From Propionibacteriaceae bacterium (GTDB lineage Bacteria; Actinomycetota; Actinomycetes; Propionibacteriales; Propionibacteriaceae), in contig WRJP01000045.1 of assembly GCA_009778535.1 (NCBI GenBank), positions 1 through 12,678 on the forward strand: 12,678 bases of DNA, read 5' to 3'. Shown here piece after piece: positions 6,847 to 12,678 of the stretch. The translations under genes and the position numbers were made by a program. The notes under the pieces are model-generated. The model saw nothing but the letters and a program-made list of their open reading frames with translations, had not been told where the DNA came from and searched no databases. The first letter of the stretch is position 1. Each line of letters begins with the position of its first letter.

Positions 6847-8121
6847 TTAGCCTGCCATTGAGCTATTCCATTGCTCAGTCTTCTCGGCCGCATTCGCAGC
6901 GGTGACATCGCCAGCAAGCAGTGCTCTACCGAAGGTCTGCGAAGGATCCCAGAAGTTACCCATGGCTGCAACAGTTGGCTGCAATGCCGAAGCATTGTTG
7001 ACTGTGTCCATCTGAGCTATAGCTACCGGAGAGGCAGCGACAGCAGCGTTTGTAGCCAATGTCGAATCCGACGGAATAATGCCGCGCATATCGAAGTGAT
7101 CTTGCTGTGCCTGCGTTGAACCTAAGAATGCGGCGAACATTGAAGCTGCCTGCGGTGCGGCTGAATTCGGATTGAAAGCAGCAGCTTTAGAACCAGCAAA
7201 CGCCAACATCTGAACTTCCTTGCCATCAAGGGTGAAAGTTGGCGGCTGAGCAGCACCGTATTTGTCGCCAAGAGCGCCAGAAACGTCGCCGACATGCCAC
7301 GAACCTGAGAAGTAGGCTCCAATCGACCCATCCTGTAGTCCAGCCAAACCAGCATTATTGGCATCGTTTACGAAGTTCTTGTTCTTCACCAGCTCTACGA
7401 GGTATTTGGTAACTGCGGTGGCATTATCGCCTGCGAAGTTGATACCTGCGGCCTCATCGGTGCCATCTGCACCAAACAGCGTCGCACCGTTGCCCAGATA
7501 CCAGGAAGCGATGTACCAGGCGGTATCCAATGGGAATGCAACCTTTCCCTTGGCCAGCATCGTGTCGAGGTTCTTCACATCGTCGGCGGTGAAAATATCA
7601 GTGTTGTAGTACATGAACCAAGTATTGGCAGTGTAAGGAACCCCGTACAGCCTGCCACTAGGGCCAGTCAGCGAGGTGATCATCACATCAGAGTTGGCCG
7701 CTTTGACTTGAGCTTCCACATCTGGAGAAAGCGTGCCTATGGCGTTGGACTGGATGAGTCTGCCAAGTTGGTCATTGGCGAACAGATAGACATCGGCAGC
7801 GGCGGCAGGGTCTTGCTGCACTGTATTCGCTGCGTCACCTTCAGAAACTACTGCGTTCTTCCAGGTGATAGTGAATTCGGGATGGGCTGCCGCGAAGGCT
7901 GCCTGCTGCTTGGGCAGCCACGAATTCGCATCTGCTTGGTCTTCTTGCGGAGCCCACACCGTGAGTGTCACTGCGGTGGGAGCCGCAGAGGTAGCAGGCG
8001 GTGCTGACTCAGAGTTGGTAGGGGGATCGGATGGAGTTGGAGTGGCCGCTGGCGTGCAAGCAGCAAGCGCCAAGCTCAAACCAGCAGCAGCTACGGTTAA
8101 CATAATCGGACGAATTTTCAC
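6847..8121 (-). CDS. malE: Maltodextrin-binding lipoprotein, MalE type
   Basis: This 424-aa protein is a solute-binding protein of the CUT1 sugar importers, anchored to the outer face of the membrane. It has a lipoprotein signal with lipobox LAAC (C22), then a Pro/Thr/Ser-rich linker to about residue 50. The mature domain begins VTLTVWAPQE and shows family features: DVYLFANDQLGRLI near residue 110, LYGVPYTANTWFMYYNTDIF, and a C-terminal region with QAASMFAAFLGSTQAQQDHF and WDPSQTFGRALLAGD. The start is GTG at 8121, with GAGAGG (8130-8135) eight bases upstream. It is the first gene of the operon and is followed by a stem-loop that likely favours its expression. The ligand is inferred from the neighbouring amylase and MalFG-type permeases; the sequence alone does not separate maltose, maltodextrin or cyclodextrin. 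Confidence 0.92.
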   Translation of the reverse strand: MKIRPIMLTVAAAGLSLALAACTPAATPTPSDPPTNSESAPPATSAAPTAVTLTVWAPQEDQADANSWLPKQQAAFAAAHPEFTITWKNAVVSEGDAANTVQQDPAAAADVYLFANDQLGRLIQSNAIGTLSPDVEAQVKAANSDVMITSLTGPSGRLYGVPYTANTWFMYYNTDIFTADDVKNLDTMLAKGKVAFPLDTAWYIASWYLGNGATLFGADGTDEAAGINFAGDNATAVTKYLVELVKNKNFVNDANNAGLAGLQDGSIGAYFSGSWHVGDVSGALGDKYGAAQPPTFTLDGKEVQMLAFAGSKAAAFNPNSAAPQAASMFAAFLGSTQAQQDHFDMRGIIPSDSTLATNAAVAASPVAIAQMDTVNNASALQPTVAAMGNFWDPSQTFGRALLAGDVTAANAAEKTEQWNSSMAG

Positions 8122-8177
8122 GAAACGTACCTCTCGCGTCTAGACAGTGCGACAGTTTGCCGCCCTGTAAGGGGCTA

Positions 8178-8227
8178 GGCTCCAACCGATAGCAAACCGG
8201 GTGTACCCGGTAGCCAGCTTCGGAGCC
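8178..8227 (-). promoter_or_regulatory. Structured 5' leader of the malE operon
   Basis: An outer stem GGCTCC (8178-8183)/GGAGCC (8222-8227) encloses a near-perfect palindrome ACCGGGT (8196-8202)-GT-ACCCGGT (8205-8211). It sits about 60-105 bases before the malE start, inside the likely transcribed leader. It may be a repressor operator, an RNA hairpin, or both. It does not match a riboswitch class I recognise. Confidence 0.45.
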
Positions 8228-8264
8228 ACAGGCCTTCGGCAAAGAAGTCCTTCGCAGAAAGCCT

Positions 8265-8293
8265 TATTAACTTATGACAGCATAATGTCACAA
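8265..8293 (-). promoter_or_regulatory. Candidate malE promoter overlapping a palindromic operator
   Basis: On the minus strand TTGTGA (8293-8288) could serve as the -35 site, and TTAATA or TAATAA (8270-8264) as a weak -10 at 17-18 bp spacing. Overlapping this are two nested inverted repeats: TGACA (8275-8279)/TGTCA (8286-8290) and TTATG (8272-8276)/CATAA (8281-8285). The layout suits a repressor or activator site controlling the operon. The hexamers are poor matches, so the exact promoter is uncertain. Confidence 0.4.
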
Positions 8294-8359
8294 ACGCCCT
8301 CGTAATACACCCAAGAATAGGAATTATTGAATAACTATCTGACAACAACTTCCAGGAGT

Positions 8360-8386
8360 GGCTCTAGCACAGCCGGTTGCTAGGCC
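8360..8386 (-). terminator. Hairpin downstream of the PspC gene
   Basis: GGC-T-CTAGCA (8360-8369) pairs with TGCTAG-GCC (8378-8386) around an 8-nt loop, with one bulged base. It lies about 30 bp past the stop of the minus-strand PspC gene. No T-tract follows, so termination is not certain. The rest of 8122-8417 holds the malE promoter and leader and no gene. Confidence 0.35.
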
Positions 8387-8417
8387 GCAGAAGCCGCCCA
8401 ATGACAAGAAAACCAGT

Positions 8418-9476
8418 TCAGCGCTTACGCAGCGCCATGATCAAGGCCAGTATGCCCAGCCCGATGAGAGCGAAAGGTGCTATGTAGCTCAAGACATCCC
8501 AGCCTCTGCTGCCAAGTATGAACAAAACTGCAGAAGTTGCAAAGGCAGCGATGGTCGTCCAAAGCAGACTCTTTGAAATACCGGAGCGTATGGTCACCAG
8601 TAGGCCGACTAACAGGCTCGCTGCCAAGGCGGCGCAGACATAGCGTCCGCTGTGAAATGGTGACAAATTTCCTGCCTCAATGCGGGGTATCAACACCGCA
8701 ATGCTCACGCATGACAGTCCTACTGCTATCAGCCAACCTTGACGAGTGCGTTTGGCTGGCGGAGCCTTTGTTTTGATAGCCACAGCAGCTTCACTAGTCG
8801 TAACTTGGTTTTCCATCCCGAGGTATTGCTGCGGCGCGGCCACCGGAGCTACGCCAGGGTTGATGAAAACCTGCTCTTGGTAGGCGCTTTGCGGATAACT
8901 GCCAAGATATTCCACACCAGGTGATCCAAAGTTGGAGTTTGTGAAGTGCTGCTGGCTTGCGGTTGTATTGGAGAAATCATTGCCCTGTTGATGTTGGGAA
9001 ACCCGTTGCCGCCAAGCTTCGGCAGAGCGCTCAAAGGGGGTTGGCTCGGGCGTTAGCGAACGCGGATTCTTCTTGCGTTTGGTTCGCATATAAATGAACA
9101 AGGCGATGATCGCAACCGGAAATGCGAAAGCTCCGAACGATCCGTTGGCTATTCCGAACCCGATAATCAGTACCGCGAAAGTAACGCCAGCTAATGCCGG
9201 TAATGGCCAGGTACGAGTGAAGCCGAGAACTTTGGTGATGGGCGGGTCAACATTTCCTTGGCGCGGCATCACAGCCAGGCCAGTGAGGTAGCCAGCAATG
9301 CCGATACCCCCGAAGAATGACAGTATGACCGTAGCTATTCTTACCAGTTTGGGGTCAATATTCAGTCGCTGCGCGATTCCAGCACAAACGCCACCGAGGA
9401 CGCGAGCGTTTACCGGTCGATACAGCACTGGAGTATTCATGTTTCTATCTAAGCCGCCGATCATCGTTTCTGCCAT
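8418..9476 (-). CDS. PspC-domain multi-TM membrane protein
   Basis: From the ATG at 9476 the protein has 352 aa. An N-terminal PspC domain (about residues 18-73) carries RVLGGVCAGIAQRLNIDPKL followed by a Gly-rich membrane segment ending LAVMP. Two more segments follow (about 90-130) with a basic tail MRTKRKK. A polar, Gln/Asn-rich linker (about 140-245) is probably cytosolic and disordered. Four C-terminal membrane segments (about 247-350) resemble the LiaF/LiaI-type bundles often fused to PspC. Such proteins sense or transmit envelope stress. It is divergent from a PspC-domain kinase whose own PspC domain has the same GGVCAG signature, so it likely modulates that kinase or responds to its regulator. 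The start is uncertain: GTG 9533, ATG 9476, ATG 9461 and ATG 9440 are in frame and none has a clear ribosome site; 9440 would put the PspC domain right at the N-terminus as usual for the family. Confidence 0.85.
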   Translation of the reverse strand: MAETMIGGLDRNMNTPVLYRPVNARVLGGVCAGIAQRLNIDPKLVRIATVILSFFGGIGIAGYLTGLAVMPRQGNVDPPITKVLGFTRTWPLPALAGVTFAVLIIGFGIANGSFGAFAFPVAIIALFIYMRTKRKKNPRSLTPEPTPFERSAEAWRQRVSQHQQGNDFSNTTASQQHFTNSNFGSPGVEYLGSYPQSAYQEQVFINPGVAPVAAPQQYLGMENQVTTSEAAVAIKTKAPPAKRTRQGWLIAVGLSCVSIAVLIPRIEAGNLSPFHSGRYVCAALAASLLVGLLVTIRSGISKSLLWTTIAAFATSAVLFILGSRGWDVLSYIAPFALIGLGILALIMALRKR

Positions 9477-9560
9477 AGGGGGATACCCTGAGCAAATCCG
9501 GTTATCAACACTGATACGCCTGGGGGATGACACAAAGGCCTATGTAGTTGTGGCACAGTT
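9477..9560. promoter_or_regulatory. Divergent promoter region between the PspC genes
   Basis: The gap between the two PspC genes must hold both promoters. TATCA (9503-9507)-ACAC-TGATA (9512-9516) is a small palindrome suited to a dimeric regulator. On the minus strand TTGATA overlaps this palindrome and is followed 17 bp later by TATCCC (9486-9481), a possible but weak promoter for the PspC gene. For the + strand kinase no convincing -10 or ribosome site is seen, so a leaderless transcript is possible. Confidence 0.35.
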
Positions 9561-10802
9561 GTGGTGATGGAAGAACGCAGTCCGCAATCGAGCAGGCCAA
9601 TCAGCGAGGCTTGGATTGGCGGCGTGTGCGCCGGGTTGGCAAATCACTTGAAATGGTCGGTACTGGCACTACGACTGCTGTTCGTACTCGCAACCTCGTA
9701 CAGACTAATTGGTGTTGTCATTTATTTAGCGCTGTGGCTGGTCATGCCAAACCGCAAGCTGGAATCGACCACCTGGGGTTTGGATGCCGCCGAACGGCGC
9801 GGAATGCGCTCTGAAGCTGTTGGCAGGAAGCGTTTTTTCGATTTCGGGATCGCGGTGGCGCTGCTGCTACTAGGCAGTGGCCTGATATGGATTGTGGAAC
9901 GTTCCGGGGCAGGTTTGGGAACGTATTTCATTCCGGCAGCTCTGGGTGCTTTGGGTCTAGGTGCAATTTGGTGGGAGACCGACCGTATCCAGCTAGTAGA
10001 TCGTCCCCGCACCGGCATCACAGCTTGGCTGAGCATCTTGGCGCACAACTGGACAAAGATTCTCATAGTCTCGCTGGGGTTATGTTCTCTTGCGGCGGCT
10101 GGCGCTTGGATTGTTATTGATCATCCCCTTGACGACGCTGCCCGCACCGCACTAATCATAGGCCTGCTGATCGTCGGGTTAGGGCTGGCCGTAGCACCGC
10201 TGCTGCTGCAACTGCGTCAGGAATTGGCGTTGGCTAGAGACGGAAAACTCGTTGCCGACGCACGCGCAGATATGGCTGCCCACCTGCATGATTCGGTGTT
10301 GCAGACTTTGGCTTTGATTCAACGTCAGGCTGACGACCCGCAGCAGGTGCAGGCTTTAGCCAGAAAGCAAGAGCGCGAATTGCGGGCGTACCTGTATGAA
10401 GAAGAAGCCGAGGAAGCCTCATTCAGCCAAGGGCTCAACCAGCTCATCAAATCAGTTGAGGACGCTCACGACGTGAGCATTGAACTCGTAGCGGTAGGCG
10501 AGGTGCAAAGTTGTCCGGCTGAGAAGCAGGAAGCCTTGTTGGGAGCAATACGCGAAGCTGCGGTGAACGCTGCCAAGCATTCTGGGCAAACCCATATCGA
10601 TATTTTCACCGAAGCTGAGCCGGATTTAATCAGCGTATTTGTGCGTGACCGGGGGTCAGGTTTTGACATTTCCGCCATTCCAGCAGACCGGCTGGGGGTG
10701 CGAGGTTCTATTGTTGAACGTATGGAACGTGCCGGTGGCCGCGCAATAATCCGTTCCAGCCCTGGAACAGGTTCTGAGATCAGACTGGAGATGCCGCGAT
10801 GA
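9561..10802 (+). CDS. PspC-domain sensor histidine kinase (NarX/DesK class)
   Basis: The protein has 413 aa. An N-terminal PspC domain (about residues 13-65) contains AWIGGVCAGLANHL and two membrane spans ending LWLVMP. Four more membrane segments follow (about 92-112, 119-137, 165-187, 193-216). The HisKA_3 dimerisation segment reads DMAAHLHDSVLQTL, with H243 the probable phosphorylated histidine. The ATPase domain shows the N box REAAVNAAKHSG (331-342), the G1 box RDRGSGFD (362-369), GVRGSIVERM (379-388) and GTGSEI near the C-terminus. The membrane part lacks a large extracellular sensor domain, so it probably senses events in or at the membrane. GTG 9561, GTG 9564 and ATG 9567 are all possible starts. 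Its stop overlaps the start of the regulator gene by ATGA, so the two are translationally coupled. Confidence 0.93.
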   Translation: MVMEERSPQSSRPISEAWIGGVCAGLANHLKWSVLALRLLFVLATSYRLIGVVIYLALWLVMPNRKLESTTWGLDAAERRGMRSEAVGRKRFFDFGIAVALLLLGSGLIWIVERSGAGLGTYFIPAALGALGLGAIWWETDRIQLVDRPRTGITAWLSILAHNWTKILIVSLGLCSLAAAGAWIVIDHPLDDAARTALIIGLLIVGLGLAVAPLLLQLRQELALARDGKLVADARADMAAHLHDSVLQTLALIQRQADDPQQVQALARKQERELRAYLYEEEAEEASFSQGLNQLIKSVEDAHDVSIELVAVGEVQSCPAEKQEALLGAIREAAVNAAKHSGQTHIDIFTEAEPDLISVFVRDRGSGFDISAIPADRLGVRGSIVERMERAGGRAIIRSSPGTGSEIRLEMPR

Positions 10803-11467
10803 GTATGGAAGAAACACCGGTAACCCCCGTGAGTTGGCGGGTGGTGGTGGTTGACGACCACCAGATGTTCCGCAGCGGAGTAAAGCACGACATCGGGTCG
10901 GCGGTGCGTATCGTCGGCGAAGGTGAGGATGTTCCCACTGCGGTTGCGGCAATCTTGGCTGCCGTTCCAGATATTGTGCTGTTGGACGTGCATCTGCCAG
11001 GTGGGGGCGGCATAGAGGTAATCAACCAGGTGCATTCCAGCTTGCCCGATGTGAAGTTCCTCGCGTTGAGTGTTTCTGATGCTGCCGAAGACGTAATTGG
11101 TGTCATACGAGCCGGAGCGCGTGGGTATGTGACCAAGTCCATTTCTTCACCAGAGTTGATTGAGGCTATCTATCGGGTCGGGGAAGGGGATGCAGTCTTT
11201 TCACCCAGGTTGGCTGGATTCGTCCTTGATGCGTTCTCCGGGGGTATCGACATCGCTTCCATTGATGAAGATTTAGATCGGCTTTCAGTTCGGGAGCGTG
11301 AAGTTTTACGGCTTATTGCTCGCGGATACCAATATAAAGAGATCGCGCGGGAGCTTTTCATCTCAATCAAGACTGTGGAAACTCACGTCTCGTCGGTCTT
11401 GCGCAAACTGCAACTCTCCAACCGCCACCAACTGACCCGCTGGGCTACCGACCGAAAACTTGTCTGA
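10799..11467 (+). CDS. NarL/LuxR-family response regulator
   Basis: This 222-aa protein is the partner of the preceding PspC-kinase. The receiver domain (about residues 13-130) has the acidic pair D19/D20, the phosphorylated aspartate D63 in DIVLLDVHLPGG, S91 at the switch position and K113 in YVTKS. A short linker leads to a LuxR-type helix-turn-helix domain (about 158-220) with LSVREREVLRLIARGYQYKE and IKTVETHVSSVLRKL, a standard DNA-binding helix. ATG at 10799 overlaps the kinase stop by four bases. When phosphorylated it should bind DNA as a dimer; the palindrome at 9503-9516 between the divergent PspC genes is a possible but untested target. A hairpin with a T-tract 56 bp after the stop ends the operon. 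Confidence 0.94.
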   Translation: MSMEETPVTPVSWRVVVVDDHQMFRSGVKHDIGSAVRIVGEGEDVPTAVAAILAAVPDIVLLDVHLPGGGGIEVINQVHSSLPDVKFLALSVSDAAEDVIGVIRAGARGYVTKSISSPELIEAIYRVGEGDAVFSPRLAGFVLDAFSGGIDIASIDEDLDRLSVREREVLRLIARGYQYKEIARELFISIKTVETHVSSVLRKLQLSNRHQLTRWATDRKLV

Positions 11468-11520
11468 CACCGCGCCCGCAAAAGTCAGTTGCGAATCGTG
11501 AACGTATTGTTTCGGGTTGT

Positions 11521-11666
11521 AGATCCTGCAACTGAAGTGCAGGATGACTTTTTTGGGGATTTTGCACTCAGCCTGAAGTTTCCCCATAGGTTTGTGTTAC
11601 CTCTCTCCTGTCATCCCGCGTGTAAATCGCGGGATCCAAAGCATTCAGTAGTTAAGCAAGTACGGA
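11521..11666 (+). repeat. Intergenic palindromic repeat, copy B (two inverted units)
   Basis: Two 28-nt palindromic units face each other. Unit 1 (11521-11548) is AGATCCTGCA, 7-nt loop, TGCAGGATGAC. Unit 2 (11610-11637) is the same design on the opposite strand: its reverse complement is GGATCCCGCG, 7-nt loop, CGCGGGATGAC. About 60 bp lie between them, and the right block runs to the ribosome site of the acetyltransferase gene at 11664-11667. Copy A (1981-2078) shares both outer blocks but lacks the middle. No direct target duplication is visible. Confidence 0.75.
11523..11554 (+). terminator. Terminator of the kinase-regulator operon, within repeat copy B
   Basis: ATCCTGCA (11523-11530) and TGCAGGAT (11538-11545) form a perfect 8-bp stem with a 7-nt loop, followed by GAC and six T residues (11549-11554). 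The stem is only moderately GC-rich, and the T-tract starts three bases after it. It is also palindromic unit 1 of repeat copy B. Confidence 0.7.
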
Positions 11667-11675
11667 GCCTGCCAA

Positions 11676-12218
11676 ATGAAGATGATTCTTGAAACCGAAC
11701 GCTTGATGCTTCGGGAAATGACATGGGACGATTTGCCTGCGCTGGCAGAAATCCTGCAAGACGAGCAGACGATGTATGCCTATGAGGGCGCTATGAGCCA
11801 GACCGAAACTAAGGATTGGCTCCAGCGGCAACTTGCGCGTTACGAAGCAGACGGGTTCGGACTTTGGGCTGTCACTTTGAAAGAAAACGGCAAGATGATC
11901 GGCCAGTGTGGACTGTCGTGGCAAGAAGCTGACCAGGTACAAGTGCTGGAAGTCGGATATCTATTCAATCGCTCCTACTGGCATCAAGGCTATGGGGTTG
12001 AAGCCGCAGCAGGTTGCATCCGATATGCCTTTTCGACCTTGAACGCCCATGAGGTTTTCGCCATTATCCGCGACACCAACATTGCGTCGATCAATGTTGC
12101 AATCCGAAACGACATGACCGTTCGCGGACAGTTCGTAAAAAACTATCGCGGCCAGGACATGCCGCACTTGATATTTTCAGTACGCCAGAATGCGGCCAAC
12201 TTTGACCAAACCCAGTAA
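11676..12218 (+). CDS. GNAT acetyltransferase (RimJ/RimL-like, Acetyltransf_3)
   Basis: This 180-aa protein opens with the typical ILETERLMLREMTWDDLPAL and follows the Acetyltransf_3 pattern. WAVTLKENGKMIGQCGL forms the central strands (about 64-80), and EVGYLFNRSYWHQGYGVEA (92-110) contains the acetyl-CoA pyrophosphate loop with a Gln-Gly-Tyr-Gly core. AIIRDTNIASINVAIRNDM (129-147) includes the NxxSxxV/I-type element. It should transfer an acetyl group from acetyl-CoA to an amine; the acceptor, whether a protein N-terminus or a small molecule, cannot be read. The C-terminal strand lacks the usual hydrophobic GF/G motif before VKNYRG and instead reads TVRGQFVKNYRGQDM. The ATG at 11676 has GGAG (11664-11667) eight bases upstream, at the very end of repeat copy B. 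It stands alone between a terminator and the toxin-antitoxin pair. Confidence 0.88.
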   Translation: MKMILETERLMLREMTWDDLPALAEILQDEQTMYAYEGAMSQTETKDWLQRQLARYEADGFGLWAVTLKENGKMIGQCGLSWQEADQVQVLEVGYLFNRSYWHQGYGVEAAAGCIRYAFSTLNAHEVFAIIRDTNIASINVAIRNDMTVRGQFVKNYRGQDMPHLIFSVRQNAANFDQTQ

Positions 12219-12233
12219 GCGAAGCAAATGATT

Positions 12234-12262
12234 TATGCTAGCATTATGACAGCAACGAAGAG
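12234..12262 (+). promoter_or_regulatory. Candidate toxin-antitoxin operator and ribosome site
   Basis: The 10-bp palindrome ATGCTAGCAT (12235-12244) lies 30 bp before the antitoxin start and overlaps TATGCT (12234-12239), a possible -10 site. It suits autoregulation by the antitoxin, which in this family binds palindromes near its own promoter. No good -35 at proper spacing was found. GAAGAGG at 12257-12263 can serve as the ribosome site. Confidence 0.4.
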
Positions 12263-12274
12263 GCGGTAGCGCAT

Positions 12275-12505
12275 ATGCCCACATTGACAGTCAGGCAACT
12301 AGATGAAGATACATACAAAGGTCTCAAGGCACGAGCGGAGCTAACTGGCCGATCAATGGAAGCAGAAGCGCGAGTGATTCTGGAACACTCGGTGAGCAAC
12401 GGCACGTGGTGGCAGCGGTGGATTGAGCTAACCGAGACGCTACGCGGCGAGGAACTTCCCCTACCTGTGCGCTCCGCACATCGTGAGCCACCGGATTTCT
12501 CGTGA
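12275..12505 (+). CDS. FitA/VapB-type ribbon-helix-helix antitoxin
   Basis: This 76-aa protein has an N-terminal ribbon-helix-helix DNA-binding fold (residues 1-40): the strand PTLTVRQLDE, then helices DTYKGLKARAELTGRS and MEAEARVILEHSV. This is the FitA-like antitoxin pattern. The C-terminal tail, with Pro-Leu-Pro and the ending REPPDFS, matches the segment that wraps the toxin and inserts an Arg into its active site in FitAB complexes. It should neutralise the following PIN ribonuclease and repress the pair's own promoter. ATG at 12275 follows a purine-rich ribosome site. Its stop overlaps the toxin start in GTGA, which couples the two proteins. A palindrome 30 bp upstream is a likely operator. 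Confidence 0.88.
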   Translation: MPTLTVRQLDEDTYKGLKARAELTGRSMEAEARVILEHSVSNGTWWQRWIELTETLRGEELPLPVRSAHREPPDFS

Positions 12506-12678
12506 TTATCCTTGACACGAACGTAGTAGCTGAGCCAATTAAACCAACACCCTCACCTGCTGTCATGGCGTGGACTGCCTCACATGCTGCTGACCTCATG
12601 GTTACGAGCATCACCATAGGCGAATTGCTTGTAGGTGTTGCTCTGCTGCCCGACGGAGCTAGAAAAAGACACCTCATG
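12502..12678 (+). CDS. FitB/VapC-type PIN-domain toxin, 5' part (cut by right edge)
   Basis: From GTG at 12502, overlapping the antitoxin stop by four bases, 59 codons stay open to the right edge. The sequence begins IILDTNVVAEPIKPTPSPAV, then AWTASHAADLMVTSITIGEL and LVGVALLPDGARKRHLM. D5 and E41 (in TIGELL) are the first two acidic metal ligands of the PIN nuclease, and the remaining acidic residues lie beyond the window. The pattern is that of FitB-like VapC toxins of about 135-140 aa, Mg-dependent ribonucleases that often cut tRNA or rRNA. No frameshift or early stop is visible, so this part looks intact; whether the whole toxin is active cannot be told. Confidence 0.88.
   Translation, partial: MIILDTNVVAEPIKPTPSPAVMAWTASHAADLMVTSITIGELLVGVALLPDGARKRHLM

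Noticed and set aside
9481..9532. GGATACCC ... GGGGGATGAC in the divergent PspC promoter region looks like a further repeat unit
   Set aside because: The outer ends resemble the repeat family, but the stem has a mismatch, the loop is long, and neither outer block of copies A/B is present.
10466..11035. Minus-strand open frame of 189 codons across the kinase and regulator genes
   Set aside because: Both overlapped genes carry complete catalytic motifs, and the antisense frame has no recognisable domain.
8272..12254. The 11-mer TTATGACAGCA occurs at 8272-8282 (mal promoter) and 12244-12254 (antitoxin upstream region)
   Set aside because: At this length, chance sharing between AT-rich promoter regions cannot be excluded, and only the first copy sits in a palindrome, so a shared regulator is not claimed.

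Overview
The window looks like a chromosomal segment of a mid-GC Actinomycetota, possibly near Actinomycetaceae. GC looks close to 50%, judged by eye. Support comes from PspC-domain envelope-stress genes paired with a NarL/LuxR-type response regulator, lipoprotein-type sugar-uptake genes, frequent GTG/TTG starts and 4-nt stop/start overlaps. The species cannot be fixed from sequence reading alone. No rRNA, tRNA, CRISPR array, insertion sequence or phage gene was seen.

Layout. Bases 3-305 are the 3' part of a DUF6157 gene, cut by the left edge. Bases 443-1948 (+) encode a signal-peptide-free metallophosphatase/5'-nucleotidase. Bases 2099-8121 (-) form one alpha-glucan operon, in transcription order: malE-like lipoprotein, malF-like permease, malG-like permease, a TraX-family membrane protein, and a GH13 alpha-amylase lipoprotein. 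Its promoter and a structured leader lie in 8122-8300, and a strong stem-loop with a T-tract separates malE from malF. Bases 8418-9476 (-) encode a multi-TM PspC-domain protein. Divergent from it, 9561-11467 (+) encode a PspC-domain histidine kinase and its response regulator, overlapping by 4 nt. Bases 11676-12218 (+) encode a GNAT acetyltransferase. Bases 12275-12678 (+) hold a FitAB/VapBC-type toxin-antitoxin pair, with the toxin cut by the right edge.

How the genes work together. The amylase lipoprotein would cut alpha-glucans at the outer face of the membrane, the binding lipoprotein would capture maltodextrins, and the two permeases would import them. No ATPase subunit or LacI-type regulator is encoded here, so a shared MalK/MsmK-like ATPase elsewhere is expected. 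The PspC protein, PspC-kinase and regulator form a probable envelope-stress sensing module.

The most unusual signal is a family of intergenic palindromic repeats. One copy lies downstream of the phosphatase (1981-2078) and one downstream of the response regulator (11521-11666). The second copy contains two 28-nt palindromic units facing each other, and the first looks like a version lacking the middle. The units keep the sequence outside the stem but change paired stem bases together, which suggests selection on the RNA or DNA fold. The copies also carry T-tracts and probably act as terminators. No clearly new multi-gene system was found; the repeat family, the TraX gene inside a sugar operon, the structured malE leader and the altered amylase active-site motif are the points most worth checking.
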